The position numbers and the translations under genes were made by a program. Below are positions 10,901-21,499 of a stretch of DNA of 64,000 nt, one piece after another. Position 1 is the stretch's first letter. Every line of letters starts with the position of its first letter. A model generated the notes under the pieces. It saw only the letters and a list, made by a program, of their open reading frames with translations. It was not told where the DNA came from and did not search any database. Origin of the DNA: Cyrtodaria siliqua. Taxonomy: Eukaryota; Mollusca; Bivalvia; Adapedonta; Hiatellidae. The stretch spans positions 1 to 64,000 of the forward strand of contig JAWPHD010005065.1 of assembly GCA_037043455.1 (NCBI GenBank), read 5' to 3'.

Positions 10901-13900
10901 CTTTAGAAGGATCAGACAACTATAACATATGGTTTTATTTATGCTTCATCTCATCTCCCTCCAAGGTTGCTGTCCAAATTTAAACTTATATGATGTGTTG
11001 ACATGAAGTAAAAACCGATTTCATTCAATTAAAATGGTAATGATTAAAATTTACTGTACCTTTGTTTTGATATATGCCCATGTTTTTGTGTTGAAGTCGT
11101 ATGAAAAAATGTCATCAGAGAACCGATCAATCTGCAAACAGCAATATACCACCAATAAAACTTTCATATGAACAAAAGAAAATATGATGCAGAAGACATC
11201 CGGGAAAGCTGACAATAAATTACCATTTTCTGATTCTGTATCACATCCCCTGGATGAGATTGCTATTGTGGTCATGTTGTGCATTAACACATCAATATCA
11301 CTATCTTGGTGCGTGTAAATGCCATTACTGTGTAGTTTTACTATTATGGCATTATTATGTATTGCACCTCGCACAAAATCCTAGGAATTTCATTGGATTA
11401 TTATCATACAGTGGGTCAGTAGATTTCATAGAGGGTCACTCAAACAATATGGACTACAATTCCGATTCAGAGTTTAAATAATTTGCAAATAGTTCTTTAA
11501 GGCATTAGTAACAAACATAATAAGTAATAATGTTTTTAAACTGTACCGGTCGTGACGTCAACGTCATGACGTCAAACTGCGCGAACGTCTCAATGACGTT
11601 GACGCTCCATTAAAATGGGTTAAATATCGGTGTTTGCCTTAAAAAAGGGTGCTCGATGCAATAAATCAGTTATTGGGTTTGATACTGACCCCCTACAGAA
11701 ATATGTGCGGTCAGTCAGATATATAGGGGGACTTGGCTATTGCCTCGCCCCCTATAAATCTTACTGACCCCACATGTTTTTGTAGTGGGTCAGTAACAAA
11801 CCCAATAACTAATATTGTGTAGTATTTTATGAGGATTCTTTTGAAGTTTATAAATATAGGATCATTACCAGTGCAATATGTTCTGAAAACTTGCATCACT
11901 CCGTGTGAATTGCTACATTTCCTGTGGATATGCCAAAGCACTCGAGGCTAAAGTCTCTCGTGACATCTTGCAGACATGGAATGTCCACTTGAGGTGATAC
12001 AAGCTTCCAAAACAGGCTACACTATATGTACTACAAATAATCCTATTTTATTTTATATAAGGGCTATTCCGGTAAAAAACATGACTGGGGGTACGTAGGA
12101 AGGCACTTTTTCTCCAGTCAACCACCCATATAACTTTAATATTTTGATTCCCCGTACACCCCATATAAATGCAATTCACATGATCACAACCACCCTCAGA
12201 ATGATCTGTCTAGAATATTAATTATACTATTAAATTATAGAGACCCCAAGAGTTGTTGTAGTGTTTGCTGTTTTTGTTTTACAATTGAACAAGAATAGAT
12301 TGCGACCTCATGGCAGACATAGAGGAAATAGGTTACAGCTGGGGAGAAGTAGAGCGGATGGCCCAGGACCGGAGACGTTGGAGAGCTGTTGTTGGCGGCC
12401 TATGCCCTGGTAGGGTGTAAAGGCCTAAGTAAGTAAGTAAGAATAGATTATTACACTTGACTTTGTTCATTAACATTATCCAGTTAAATTAATATTAACA
12501 AAAATATATCGGGTTTGAAACGATTAGGTCGAAAATGACCAGGTGTAAAGGCACGTGACAAAGATGTCAGAGTACATAACAAAAATTGTTTTTGTGGCAA
12601 AACTGACATATCTCAGAAAAGTGTCTGGTTTCAATAAAGATAATCACATATTATACACATAACTAGATATTTTTCAGACAACCACCCATAGAATTTTCTT
12701 TTCGATTACCCCACCACTCATGGAATAAAAATAGTGATGACCACAGTCCACCACAACCCCTAGGAAAATAATAGAAGTGACTTCCTACCCACACACCCAG
12801 TGCCCAACACTACATACCGGTACGTTTTTGGCTGGAAAAGACCTAATCAGTACATGTACATTTAAAATGGAAACTACAAAGGATCATGTATTTTGAAACA
12901 AGAAGTGCCAGAATTTCTGACAAACAACCCCGGATGGCCTTCTAATACATAGCTGTATTTACCCAATGTTTAACTCTGAAGTCTACGTGTCACCTTGACC
13001 TTGGTGACAGGAACCTGAAAGTTTAAATACCACACTTTGACTTGATGTTATCAATATAAAGCATTTATGCAAAAGGAAATCAGAATCTGCCCACTGGCTT
13101 TGGTGATATGACAAAGACACCAAGATACACAACTGTGACCTTTGAAGTGACCTTGACGCCATGAACCTGGGAGATGAACGTGATATTCATCTTGATGCGA
13201 TAAGCATTTTTTTTAAAACACAAACTAGAAATGTGTCCATAGACACAGATGGCCTCTCTACTGCTTCACATATTAATAAGGAAATTGTCTTTCGGACATT
13301 GATTTGGCGATTTTTTACACTCAAAGGAGAGTAAAGCTGGAATTACTGAGGCGATGGGGCGGATTATCAAACTTAATTGAGAAATTGTGCCCATATACAA
13401 TTTAACCACGTTTAGAGAAGACTCGATAACAATTACCCAAATTAGAGTCTGGACATCATTAATTTTGTTAACTTTTATTATTCAAAGGAGCATAACTCTG
13501 GAATTACTGACGCGTACTTTGCTGTGACATTGCGCCCAATTACAATTCGACATTAGAGTCTGGCCAACAATGGGGGTAACACTATATTCCCTTCCACCAA
13601 TCTTCAATAGAATATTAATTGTAGTCTTGTACTTACTGCCTCTTCATATCCCCCAAATATATACATTTGATTGTTGATGGCACACGCTGAATGTCCATCC
13701 CTTGCACCAGGGGAGTTACCCAGGGTCTGTACACGACTCCATTCACAAGTTACTGCAAAACAATTTTGCAGTGAACATACTAGCATTATATCAATGCAGA
13801 AACTAGCAACTTATAAAGCATACTGTAGAACATCGAAAATTCTAGCAATACATGTATATAGGCATTGTAAAACTGTGGAATATACTAATGTAAAACTGTG

Positions 13901-16900
13901 GAATATACTAACAATATATCCATGTAGGACAAACTAAAAGCACCAGATTATACTTAAAGCTACAGATGCTATACTTAAATTGCATGTTCCTTTGGAGGCA
14001 TGTCTTTATTCCAAATTTCATGTTTACCAGCTTGTGCAAAATCAGGTATTTAAGCAATTAAATTTAACGCTGGGCATCATTTAACATCGAGTTGTGCACA
14101 TCCTACCTGCAAACAGGTAAAATAAAAATTTACAGAGCAAAAAACCTTGCCAGAACCAACGAGCTAATTTACATTGAGGCGACCTAACCACTGAACTATG
14201 GCGACTTCTTGAGAATGGTTTATTTATTATGATGCAAAATAACATTTGAACGTATGAATGTATATAATCCATCATGACACACATGTAAATTAAACTTGCG
14301 TGGTGTAATACAACATTTTCTCCAATTTAAAATTAGATTTCCATCTCAATAACAACTTCATCAGAATTTTTTATTTACCGGTGTTAAATTTTGCGCCCGT
14401 GTGTGCTCGTTATTGCGTAATACTTTTATATTAAAATCGTTACAACATAGCAACAAATTATCGTGGTCTGGTGTTATACATACATGTATTAGCACAAATA
14501 AAAGCGCAAAAGGTCCCTTGTTCAAATCCTGTTTCGGGCAACTTTTTTTTTTCTTATGAAAAAACGTCTGCCTTATTTACAGACTTTTTTGACGTTCGTC
14601 AAATTGAAACTATTTCACCCGTGACTCATTCACATTCATCCATAAGTACTAGTTTAAGCATAGCATTTGTAGCTTTAAAAATTGATTCACATTTTTTTAG
14701 CGTTTATCGTTATTTTTGATAAATGTTACCATACCACACACAGACACACATTACTTTTCTATTTTGGAGAAAATTATTATTTTTTCCCTCAATCGGAAAG
14801 AGGTCAAACTTTGGTTAAAAGCCCGAATATGACATTCTGTTAAGCTTCAGGGCTCAAATTTAGTGACAATTTGGACTGGCAACATTTCGCCAGTATCATT
14901 TTTTGTAACTGGCAAAATGAAAAAGTTACTTACAATTTCTACGGTTGTGTGTGTAAGTACAAATACGGTTGTGTGTGTAAGTACAAATATTCTTTAAAAA
15001 ACGAAAGATCTTGAGGCCGTTTTATCAAGTACACAACAGCGATACTAATAAATGGTTCGATGATGAATGTGTTCTTGCTAAAACACGTTACAAAGAGGCA
15101 TTATTCAACTTTAACAGAAACAAGTCGGGCGAAAATAGGGTGTTACTGGCTAATACTAAATTGATTTACAAGAAATTAATTCAGAAAAAGAAACGATCGT
15201 ACAAATTTAAACAAATGAAAGAATTAGAAAAAATGCGCCATTCTAAACCACGTGAGTTTTGGAAACTATTTATTAAAAGAAAACGCAACAATCCTGATAT
15301 TTCCATGAATGAATTTAGTTCATACTTTATAAATATGTTGAAGGATATAAAAGTGTCGGTTTCTGAAGAAGCTGAAGAGTTTAATAATAATCATAATTTT
15401 AATGATGGCGATGCAATATTTGAAGAACTCAATAAACAGATTACTGTAAGCGAAGTTGAATCTGCAATTCGTGCCTTAAACAAAAATAAAGTTTCTGGAG
15501 ATAATATTTTAAATGAATACTTTATCTCAACTTGCGATATTTTATCTGGACATATAACTGACATTTTTAACGTAATATTTGATTCAGGATATTTTCCGGA
15601 TGAATGGACTGAAGGTTTTATAATCCCCTTGCACAAGCGAGGTGATAAAGACATGGTTAGTAACTACAGGGGAATAACTCTAGTAAGTTGTATGGGAAAA
15701 CTTTTTACAAGTATTTTGAACACCCGGATTAATAAATGGTGTGAGATTAATAATACTGTATCGGACGCACAATTTGGCTTTATGAAAGGCAGATCAACGG
15801 TAGATGCAATTTTCGCACTTCATAGTATAATCGAAAAAATTCTAAACAATAAAAAACGGCTTTATTGTGCTTTTATAGACCTTAAAAAAGCGTTTGATTC
15901 TATCTATAGAAATGCAATGTGGTTAAAGTTATATAAATTTGGTATTAACGGGAAAATGCTAAGAATAATTCGTTCTATGTATAACACTGTCAAATCATGC
16001 ATAAAATACTGCGGTTCTTACTCGGATTTTTTCGAGATTTCAGTCGGTTTGAAGCAAGGGGAGATAATGTCTCCGATCATGTTTGCACTGTTTATTGAAG
16101 ATTTAGAGTTATATTTGCAAAATAGAATAGAGAGTGGTTTATCATTAGATGACATTTCTTTAATTTTACTGCTTTTTGCTGATGATATGGTGTTAATAGG
16201 TAATACTCCGCAAGATCTGCAAATGAGCTTAAATCGTCTATATGAATATTGTAAAACTTGGGGTCTGGAAGTAAATACTGAAAAAACAAAGGTTATAGTT
16301 TTTCGTAAAAGAGGTAGAGTAACCGTTGATGAAAACTTTTCTTTTAACGGAGCATTATTAGAGGTTTCAGATGATTTTAATTATCTTGGAGTTGTATTTA
16401 ACTACACAGGGTCGTATACGTTAAATCAACAGGCTATGTGCGGCAAAGCATTAAAAGCTATGAATCTTTTAACTGCAAACATAAGAAAAACTGAACTAAA
16501 ACCTAAAACATCCCTTCAATTATTTGATGCTTTCGTCTCATCAATACTCAATTACGGCTGTGAAGTCTGGGGTTTCATAAAATCGAAAGAGATAGAGAGA
16601 ATTCATCTCAAGTTTTGTAAACACATTCTAGGAGTAAAACTGACCACGAGTAATGCTGGTGTTTACGGTGAATTGGCGCGTTATCCTTTATTTATCACAA
16701 GATATACTAGAATAGTTAGATATTGGTTGAAATTAGTTAAAACAGAAAATATAATTTTATCATCTATTTATAAATCTTCATTATCTGATTGTGAAAGTGG
16801 TTTAAACAATTGGTTATCCAATGTAAAATCTCTGCTTAATACGTATGGCTTTATGTATATATGGGATGATCCTTTAAGGGTGAACCATCAACATTTTATA

Positions 16901-18820
16901 TCTAGCTTTAAACAGAGGTTGGTGGATTGTTTTATTCAAAAATGGAACACTGATCTACAAGAAAATAGAGTATTATCAAGTTTGTATAGACATGTTAAAG
17001 ATAATTTTGGATATGAAAACTATCTGAATATTTTATGTACAAAAAGATTACGAAGTGTTTTTACTAAATTACGTTTATCTTCACATAGCTTAAGAATTGA
17101 GACAGGTCGTTATGCAAGACAGAGGATTGAAAGAAATGAAAGAGTTTGTCAAATATGTAATTCAACTGATATTGAAGACGAATTTCACTTTGTTTTAATT
17201 TGTACAGCTTATAATGATATTAGAAAGAAATATATCAGAAAATATTACATACAAAGGCCAAATATGTTTAAATTTATAACACTTCTACAATCTTCAAAGA
17301 AGAAAGAACTTTTTAATTTAAGTAAATATTTGTCAGAGGCGTTTACTGTCAGATGTTCTATTCCAAATATTATTTCTTAAAATATATTCAAGTACATCCT
17401 CACATAAATTGTTATTTTATATATAATTCCTTTTGTTTTTTGATATCCTTGGATTATTGATTAAAATGTGTGATTTATATGATCTATGATTAATTAAGGA
17501 GTATTGAAAATTGAACTATAAGTGAGTGTGTAGAAGTATGTGTAACCTGTCATGTGATTATAATTATGTATTACAAATTATGTATGTAATGATGAGAAAC
17601 TGTAAAAGTTTAAGTCAATAAAGTATCTATCTATCTATCTACAAATATTAAGTAACAAATAAGTTAAAAGCACAAGATGATTCATCATTAGCAAACATGC
17701 TAGAATCGATATGTGTCATACAAATATCAGGAAAACTCAAAAATTTAAAGCACCACTGATATGAAAGCATGTATGTTACAAAAAAAAAAGCAGACATGGT
17801 ATTCTAAATTAAACACGTAAGGTATTTTGATGCACTTGAAAAGTTTACTGACATTCTGAAAATTGCCAGTATGCCAGCTTAAATTTGAGACCTGAGCTTA
17901 TCATTGGTTAATACTTTGTATGTGCAATAATACTGACGGCCATCAAGCCGGCTGTTATGGCAATGAGGCAGAGTAGTTGCATAAAAGGGGTCAAAATCTT
18001 TCCTGAGGATGCTGCAGATTATTCCTATTAATGTTTTACAGATATTTCAAATAACAAAACATGTAAGCAATATAAATACAGAATGGGTTTCTAAAAAAGG
18101 GCTTACCTGTGTTAAAAGTAAATAAAATATTGCACGCGCCATCACTGTCATTTCTACCACCCCAGATATAAGCACAATCTTCGTGTGCCACGGCTGAGTG
18201 GCCGTATCGCTGGTAGGGAGCAATGTCCTCAGCGGTCTGGGGAAGTGGTAACAATTTCCACCTCAATGATACTGTAAACAATTTCAAAATTCAGAAGCTG
18301 AACATGTAATAAATAAGCTCAACTATTTTTTCATATGGTCAAACTATAAGCCAATGGAGCAAACATTTGTTATTGGTTTAAAATTATATCTTTTTTTACA
18401 ACATGTTATAATTTATGATACAATAAATATTGGATATAACTGGAAACTTAAGAAAGAAAAAAGTTCCTCGCCTTGACACAGTGTAAACTTTTTTTCTTTT
18501 TTCAAGATGATTGACAGACAGGTCTGACAATTTTTGCCCATAAGCAGTGTGTCCGTGAATGGTTGAATTTTAACTAGAATTACTCAAGTTATTGAGCGGA
18601 CTCGTAATTTCTGCCTACCATGTACAACCACAGAAAGACGGGCGTTTAAAAATGAACTCCACTCACTTGCATCTAAAACATGTACGTCCATAGGCAGTCT
18701 AGTCTCGTAGTCTTCTCCCGTACAGTAGCCTCCAAAACTGTAGATCTTGTCATTTATTGGTACAGCTGCATGATTCACCCTCCTGGGGCCCCCTTCTAGA
18801 TGCACTGTCCACTTCTGCAT
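4969..18820 (-). CDS. KLHDC3: KLHDC3-like kelch protein, CRL2 substrate receptor (8 coding exons)
   Basis: Coding exons, read on the minus strand: 18820-18667, 18271-18107, 13752-13637, 11131-11060, 9740-9527, 9069-8983, 7675-7567, 5143-4969. All have AG/GT borders and the phases join without a shift, giving 363 aa. The start MQKWTVHLEGGPRRVNHAAV is almost identical to vertebrate KLHDC3. Six kelch blades are marked by YSFGGY, YIWGGRND, YIFGGY, YIFGGRGD, YIFGGY and YLFGGT. The C-terminal part holds a BC-box-like SLKTLAQLAVI (about residues 337-347) and a Cul2-box-like LPRDL (356-360). Family knowledge: KLHDC3 with elongin B/C and CUL2 recognises C-terminal glycine degrons. Odd points: Ala342 replaces the Cys usual in the BC box, and the frame stops after RDLRYY, about 19 residues short of human (382 aa). 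The last exon here may use an AG|GTATTA donor, with a final exon not found. Gene identity is near certain; the 3' end is uncertain. Confidence 0.93.
5723..6822. mobile_element. 1.1-kb TIR element with a core of seven tandem 147-bp units (KLHDC3 intron 7)
   Basis: The ends are perfect 15-bp inverted repeats: ATGCCCCCGAAGTGG at 5723-5737 and its complement at 6808-6822. The interior is about seven units of roughly 147 bp (TGTGACCTTGACCTT near 5753, 5901, 6048, 6195, 6468, 6626, plus a shortened unit near 6324), each with GTGCGCGACA, GCCAAGTTATTTGAAAATCC and GCCAGAGTTATT. No open frame exceeds the repeat period in a meaningful way. A non-autonomous DNA transposon is the simplest reading. Units contain TGACCTTTGACCT (5883, 6450, 6608) and TGACCTTGA, both matching nuclear-receptor binding sites. 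Confidence 0.75.
8060..8582. mobile_element. 523-bp MITE with perfect 27-bp TIRs (KLHDC3 intron 6)
   Basis: TGTTTGGGGCGCTTGTTTCA starts the left arm (8060-8086); its exact complement ends the element (8556-8582). Inner parts of the arms also pair loosely (AAAATCGGTTGAGAAATA in both). No coding capacity. Confidence 0.8.
8641..8728 (+). repeat. 21-bp minisatellite, about 4 units
   Basis: GGCCAATATGAACCGGAAG plus TA is repeated three times perfectly, followed by a fourth partial unit. It would read GQYEPEV repeats if translated, but there is no gene context. Confidence 0.85.
9209..9442. mobile_element. Single-unit relative of the 5723-6822 element (KLHDC3 intron 5)
   Basis: It starts AATGCCCCGGAAG, contains GACCTCTAAGTGTGACC and GTGCGATTACTATATGC, and ends in a degenerate inverted copy of the start (CTTTCGAGCGTA). 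It has one core unit instead of seven. Confidence 0.55.
10035..10864. mobile_element. 830-bp Tc1/mariner-superfamily (pogo/Tigger-like) non-autonomous element (KLHDC3 intron 4)
   Basis: The termini are CAGTCGATTCCGTTTAAT (left) and the complement of CAGTCGATTTCGGTTATT (right), flanked by TA on both sides (10033-10034 and 10865-10866). The sub-terminal word GGTTAATTGCATA repeats inside the left end. CAGT... termini with TA target duplication are typical of pogo/Tigger elements. No transposase frame is visible; a 60-codon minus frame at 10497-10679 is unrecognised. Confidence 0.75.
11553..11574. promoter_or_regulatory. Two perfect CRE palindromes 14 bp apart
   Basis: TGACGTCA occurs at 11553-11560 and 11567-11574, joined by ACGTCA. 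This is the full CREB/ATF consensus. It lies in KLHDC3 intron 3. A further perfect copy and a TGACGTCGACGTCA palindrome occur at 47320-47353. Function is not shown. Confidence 0.45.
11668..11810. mobile_element. 143-bp fold-back element (KLHDC3 intron 3)
   Basis: AGTTATTGGGTTTG at 11668 pairs with CAAACCCAATAACT ending at 11810. The complementarity continues inwards through ACTGACCC, CTACA and CCCCCTAT, leaving a loop of about 17 bases. The transcript would form a long hairpin. Confidence 0.8.
12058..12822. mobile_element. Degenerate TIR element, interrupted by a LINE tail (KLHDC3 intron 3)
   Basis: Left ATGACTGGGGGTACGTAGGA and right TTCCTACCCACACACCCAGT are imperfect inverted repeats, and ACCACCCATA occurs near both inner ends. 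The LINE insertion at 12302-12438 sits inside. Confidence 0.4.
12302..12438 (+). mobile_element. 5'-truncated LINE 3' end with 11-bp target-site duplication
   Basis: The frame encodes DLMADIEEIGYSWGEVERMA, then QDRRRWRAVVGGLCPGRV and a stop, a typical C-terminus of a non-LTR retrotransposon ORF2 (W-x(n)-A-x-DR-x-x-WR-x-x-V-x-x-LC). A short AAGT tail follows. AAGAATAGATT flanks it on both sides (12291-12301, 12439-12449). Only about 137 bp were inserted, as expected of severe 5' truncation. Confidence 0.8.
12960..13600. repeat. Mollusc-type intronic repeats
   Basis: CACCTTGACCTTGGTGACAG and GTGACCTTTGAAGTGACCTT resemble the core units at 5.7-6.8 kb. From 13225, CAAAGGAG-CATAACTCTGGAATTACTGA-type words occur twice about 165 bp apart. 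No coding sequence before KLHDC3 exon 3. Confidence 0.45.
14143..14212 (-). mobile_element. tRNA-derived SINE head, decayed
   Basis: On the minus strand GTCGCCATAGTTCAGTGGTT resembles a tRNA 5' half with box A (TAGTTCAGTGG). A weak box-B-like GTTGGTTCTGGC follows. The secondary structure is incomplete, so it is not a functional tRNA. Confidence 0.4.
14941..14988 (+). repeat. 24-bp tandem duplication
   Basis: ACGGTTGTGTGTGTAAGTAC plus AAAT is present twice back to back. It directly precedes the LINE insertion point. Confidence 0.85.
14992..17639 (+). mobile_element. 5'-truncated non-LTR retrotransposon (KLHDC3 intron 2, antisense to the gene)
   Basis: The element carries one long frame, a short 3'UTR and a (TATC)n tail at 17624-17639. 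TACAAATATT flanks it at 14982-14991 and 17640-17649, a 10-bp target-site duplication. The endonuclease domain is absent, since the sequence begins in the linker before the reverse transcriptase. An open frame and exact flanks suggest a fairly recent insertion. Confidence 0.85.
14993..17380 (+). CDS. LINE ORF2 fragment: reverse transcriptase and C-terminal CCHC-like domain
   Basis: The frame is open from the truncation point, with no ATG at its start (first codons TTT AAA AAA), and runs to TAA at 17380. Positions below count from TTG 15011. The linker WFDDECVLAKTRYKEAL comes first, then the RT motifs YRGITLVSCMGKLF, AQFGFMKGRSTVDA, YCAFIDLKKAFDS (motif A, Asp near 290), GLKQGEIMSPIMFALFIEDL (motif B) and FADDMVLIG (motif C, Asp391-Asp392), then LEVNTEKTKV. 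The C-terminus has a Cys/His cluster CQICNSTDIEDEFHFVLIC seen in many molluscan LINEs. The catalytic aspartates are intact, but without endonuclease and promoter it should not move by itself. Clade is not certain (the I, L2 and CR1 groups were considered). Confidence 0.9.
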   Translation, partial: FKKRKILRPFYQVHNSDTNKWFDDECVLAKTRYKEALFNFNRNKSGENRVLLANTKLIYKKLIQKKKRSYKFKQMKELEKMRHSKPREFWKLFIKRKRNNPDISMNEFSSYFINMLKDIKVSVSEEAEEFNNNHNFNDGDAIFEELNKQITVSEVESAIRALNKNKVSGDNILNEYFISTCDILSGHITDIFNVIFDSGYFPDEWTEGFIIPLHKRGDKDMVSNYRGITLVSCMGKLFTSILNTRINKWCEINNTVSDAQFGFMKGRSTVDAIFALHSIIEKILNNKKRLYCAFIDLKKAFDSIYRNAMWLKLYKFGINGKMLRIIRSMYNTVKSCIKYCGSYSDFFEISVGLKQGEIMSPIMFALFIEDLELYLQNRIESGLSLDDISLILLLFADDMVLIGNTPQDLQMSLNRLYEYCKTWGLEVNTEKTKVIVFRKRGRVTVDENFSFNGALLEVSDDFNYLGVVFNYTGSYTLNQQAMCGKALKAMNLLTANIRKTELKPKTSLQLFDAFVSSILNYGCEVWGFIKSKEIERIHLKFCKHILGVKLTTSNAGVYGELARYPLFITRYTRIVRYWLKLVKTENIILSSIYKSSLSDCESGLNNWLSNVKSLLNTYGFMYIWDDPLRVNHQHFISSFKQRLVDCFIQKWNTDLQENRVLSSLYRHVKDNFGYENYLNILCTKRLRSVFTKLRLSSHSLRIETGRYARQRIERNERVCQICNSTDIEDEFHFVLICTAYNDIRKKYIRKYYIQRPNMFKFITLLQSSKKKELFNLSKYLSEAFTVRCSIPNIIS

Positions 18821-19063
18821 GGTTATCACAAGTGTTTGTAGAATATCTGAATGAATAAATAAATGAAATGTTAACAGTTACATGTACCTCTATACCATAC
18901 TTAAAGGGACTGGAGGCAATCTGGAAGAATAATGGGTGGCAATCCACCACCGTAACGTGTTTCAGTTGCATATTCCATGTACATAGTAAACTAGGCCCCA
19001 TAAAAGAATCTATTTAATCACTACAAGGCATGGCTGACCCATGTATCAACCTCTTTAGCTATG

Positions 19064-19145
19064 ACTGTTCTTTCTTTGCATTTACACCATTCCATTTATG
19101 TGACAAAGGGGTGTTTTGGGGAAAATGACTGATCAGCAGCCAGAA
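19064..19145 (+). repeat. Dispersed repeat shared with 37172-37255
   Basis: GACTGTTCTTTCTTTG, TTTATGTGACAAA and GGTGTTTTGGG occur in the same order in both places, in the same orientation. Confidence 0.5.
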
Positions 19146-19539
19146 ATTAGTTTGTGTATTTTTGTTGACGATTTTCCTTTTATTTAACCATTCCTGAAAT
19201 TCAGTTATGAAATAAAGACGTCACATTTTGGACTGCTCCGTAGATGGGTTTCTCATCCTATATATCATTCATTGCAACGTAACTAAACATGATATCAAAT
19301 TTTTGTTTAAATCATTTGATTTCGTATGAGTTGGGTTACATGTATGAATCTTAAAAGTTTACGTCAATAAATGAGTGCGATATCGAAAAAGTCCATGTAT
19401 TATTTAAACAGGCTTTAACAGCCCTCGTAGACACAGCTTCATCGTCTCATTACTAAATACGCAGATCCAACAGACCTTGCTGATTTAATACACTTATATT
19501 ACATGTATATGATGTATATGGATATCAAGATATCTTATT

Positions 19540-20105
19540 TAAACTTTGCATATCGCCCATTTCCGGGTTAGTGTTCAAGTTGTATACGGCAGCAACCCAT
19601 AAATTGGTTGCTATCGTATACGACAGTTACTCAAAAATTTGGTTATTCTAAAGCATACCTTTTTCTTTTATAGCTAGGATTTCGCCTATTTCTGGGTTAC
19701 TGTTGTACATGTATATGGCAGCAATCCATCAATTGGTTGCTATTGTATACGACAGTTACTCAAAAATTGGCGATTCTAAAGCACACCGTTTTCTTTCATA
19801 GCTCGGATATCGCCCATATCCGAGTTACTGTTGTATATGGCAGCAACCCATTAAATGGTTGCTATCGTATACATAATACAACAGTTACCCAACCATTGGT
19901 GGTTCTAGCGAACACCTTTTTTCTTTTGTAGCTCAGATATCGCCCTTTCCGGGTTACTGTTGTATACGGCAGCAACCCATTAAATGGTTGCTATCGTATA
20001 CGACAGTTACCCAAACATTGGGGGTTCTAGTGCATATACCTGTTCCTATTAAGACTCAGATATCGCCCATTTTGTATAGGACAGTAACCCAAAAGTTGGC
20101 GATTC
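19540..20105 (+). repeat. 128-bp tandem array with an internal hairpin in every unit
   Basis: Four to five units share GCAGCAACCCAT, ATGGTTGCTATCGTATAC, GACAGTTACCCAA and GATATCGCCCAT. In each unit GTATACGGCAGCAACC faces GGTTGCTATCGTATAC, so every unit folds into a hairpin at about 19580, 19705, 19829 and 19958. Period about 125-128 bp. Confidence 0.8.
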
Positions 20106-20884
20106 TCACGTATGACCACAGCCAAAAATCGTTCCAAAATATAACTCATCAATAAGACGTAAATCGATAGATACATGTAGAGCCAACAACCACATTTTGG
20201 AATAGAGCGTAAGATCATATATATATAACGACCCTGTCCCTGGTATTTGCAGTTGTAAATCCCTTACATACAAGTGTACTCCATCAGTTATTGAAAGTAA
20301 TAGGCGCGTAACTGGACTCTGGAGGCTTTTTCCCATTAGGCAAGATAGGGTTTGACCTTGCTAGCGGGGTCCGGCGCCATGCTCCGCCTGATTTTTTTTT
20401 TAAAAATGAACATGACAAATTGTGCTTTTTGCGTTCTGGCGTATTTTGGTAGCAAAATGATGAACCAAAAATACACGGATTCTCTGTTTGATATTCTCTT
20501 AAAGAGTTTGATATTTTTACTACACAAGAGTAAATTAGTTTCATGCCATCAAGCTCCATATGTCAGCTATGTTCAAATAATGTATAAAATACGTTAATAA
20601 AAAGTTTTGCATCTCACTCTCAGATTTTCATGACGCAGCTGCTATCTCAGTATCTGCGTATAGGCAGGTAGCCTGATGTACGTAGATAAATGTTGATGGT
20701 GCATCAAGAAATTGAGAATAAATAAGGCAAAACATGTAATACAATATTGTGTACGTGCCATAAAAGTTTTAAACACGTTTCAGCTGCTTTAGTTTCGCCT
20801 GTAGAACCTTAATTGATCAGCTGGAAAATCACAAGACAAACAAGTCCAACCTAACCGGCGTAACATAATAACTGTAAATGCGTA

Positions 20885-21490
20885 ATTTTCGGGTAAGACG
20901 AATTTCCGAAATGGAGAGGATATACCGAAATGTGGATTCGATTTACCGAAATGGACCGAAATGAAGATACGATTTACCGAAATGGAGTTGAATTTGACCA
21001 ACAACGCAAATTGCATTGACAGTTGGTCCCCCTGAACTAGGTGGGTGCTGTAAAGAGGCCTTTTCATGATATGATTACAGAAATGGAGTTTATTTGGAAT
21101 AGTTTTATGGTTATAAAGATCCTTTCTTTTAAATAGCTGAAGTACTAGTCCCTGATAATAAAAAAGAAGTACTTAATCATATTTCTGCAAATGTATGTCG
21201 ATCCTCCTAAAGTGGATGGGTACTGTATAGGCCTGTTTTATAAAAAACAAATCGATTTACCGAAATGGAGTATTCTTGACTAGTGTTAGAGATATTATAA
21301 CCATCCTGATTTGTTGTTGTTGTTTTTTTAATAAAATAGCTGATTTACTAAACCCTGATAATAAAGAAGTACTTAATCAGATTTCCACTAATGTACGTCA
21401 AATTAGGTTCTCCTAAAGTCGATGGTGCTGCAAAGGTGCGGTTTGAAAAAGAAAAAAAACTAAACACACGTGCGATTTACCGAAATGGTG
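20885..21490 (+). repeat. Tandem array of about 205 bp units
   Basis: ATTTACCGAAATGGAGT recurs, with CCCTGATAATAAA, GAAGTACTTAATCA, AATGTATGTCGA or AATGTACGTCAA, and TCCTAAAGT in order in successive units. Short extra TTTACCGAAATG repeats lie at the start. Confidence 0.7.
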
Positions 21491-21499
21491 TTTGAATTT

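Larger units (their letters stand above)
14845..17901. mobile_element. Inverted-repeat element split by the LINE
   Basis: Left GGGCTCAAATTTAG followed by ACTGGC, and right GCCAG followed by TTAAATTTGAGACC, are inverted to each other and enclose the LINE at 14992-17639. Without the LINE the older element would be about 400 bp. Confidence 0.4.
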
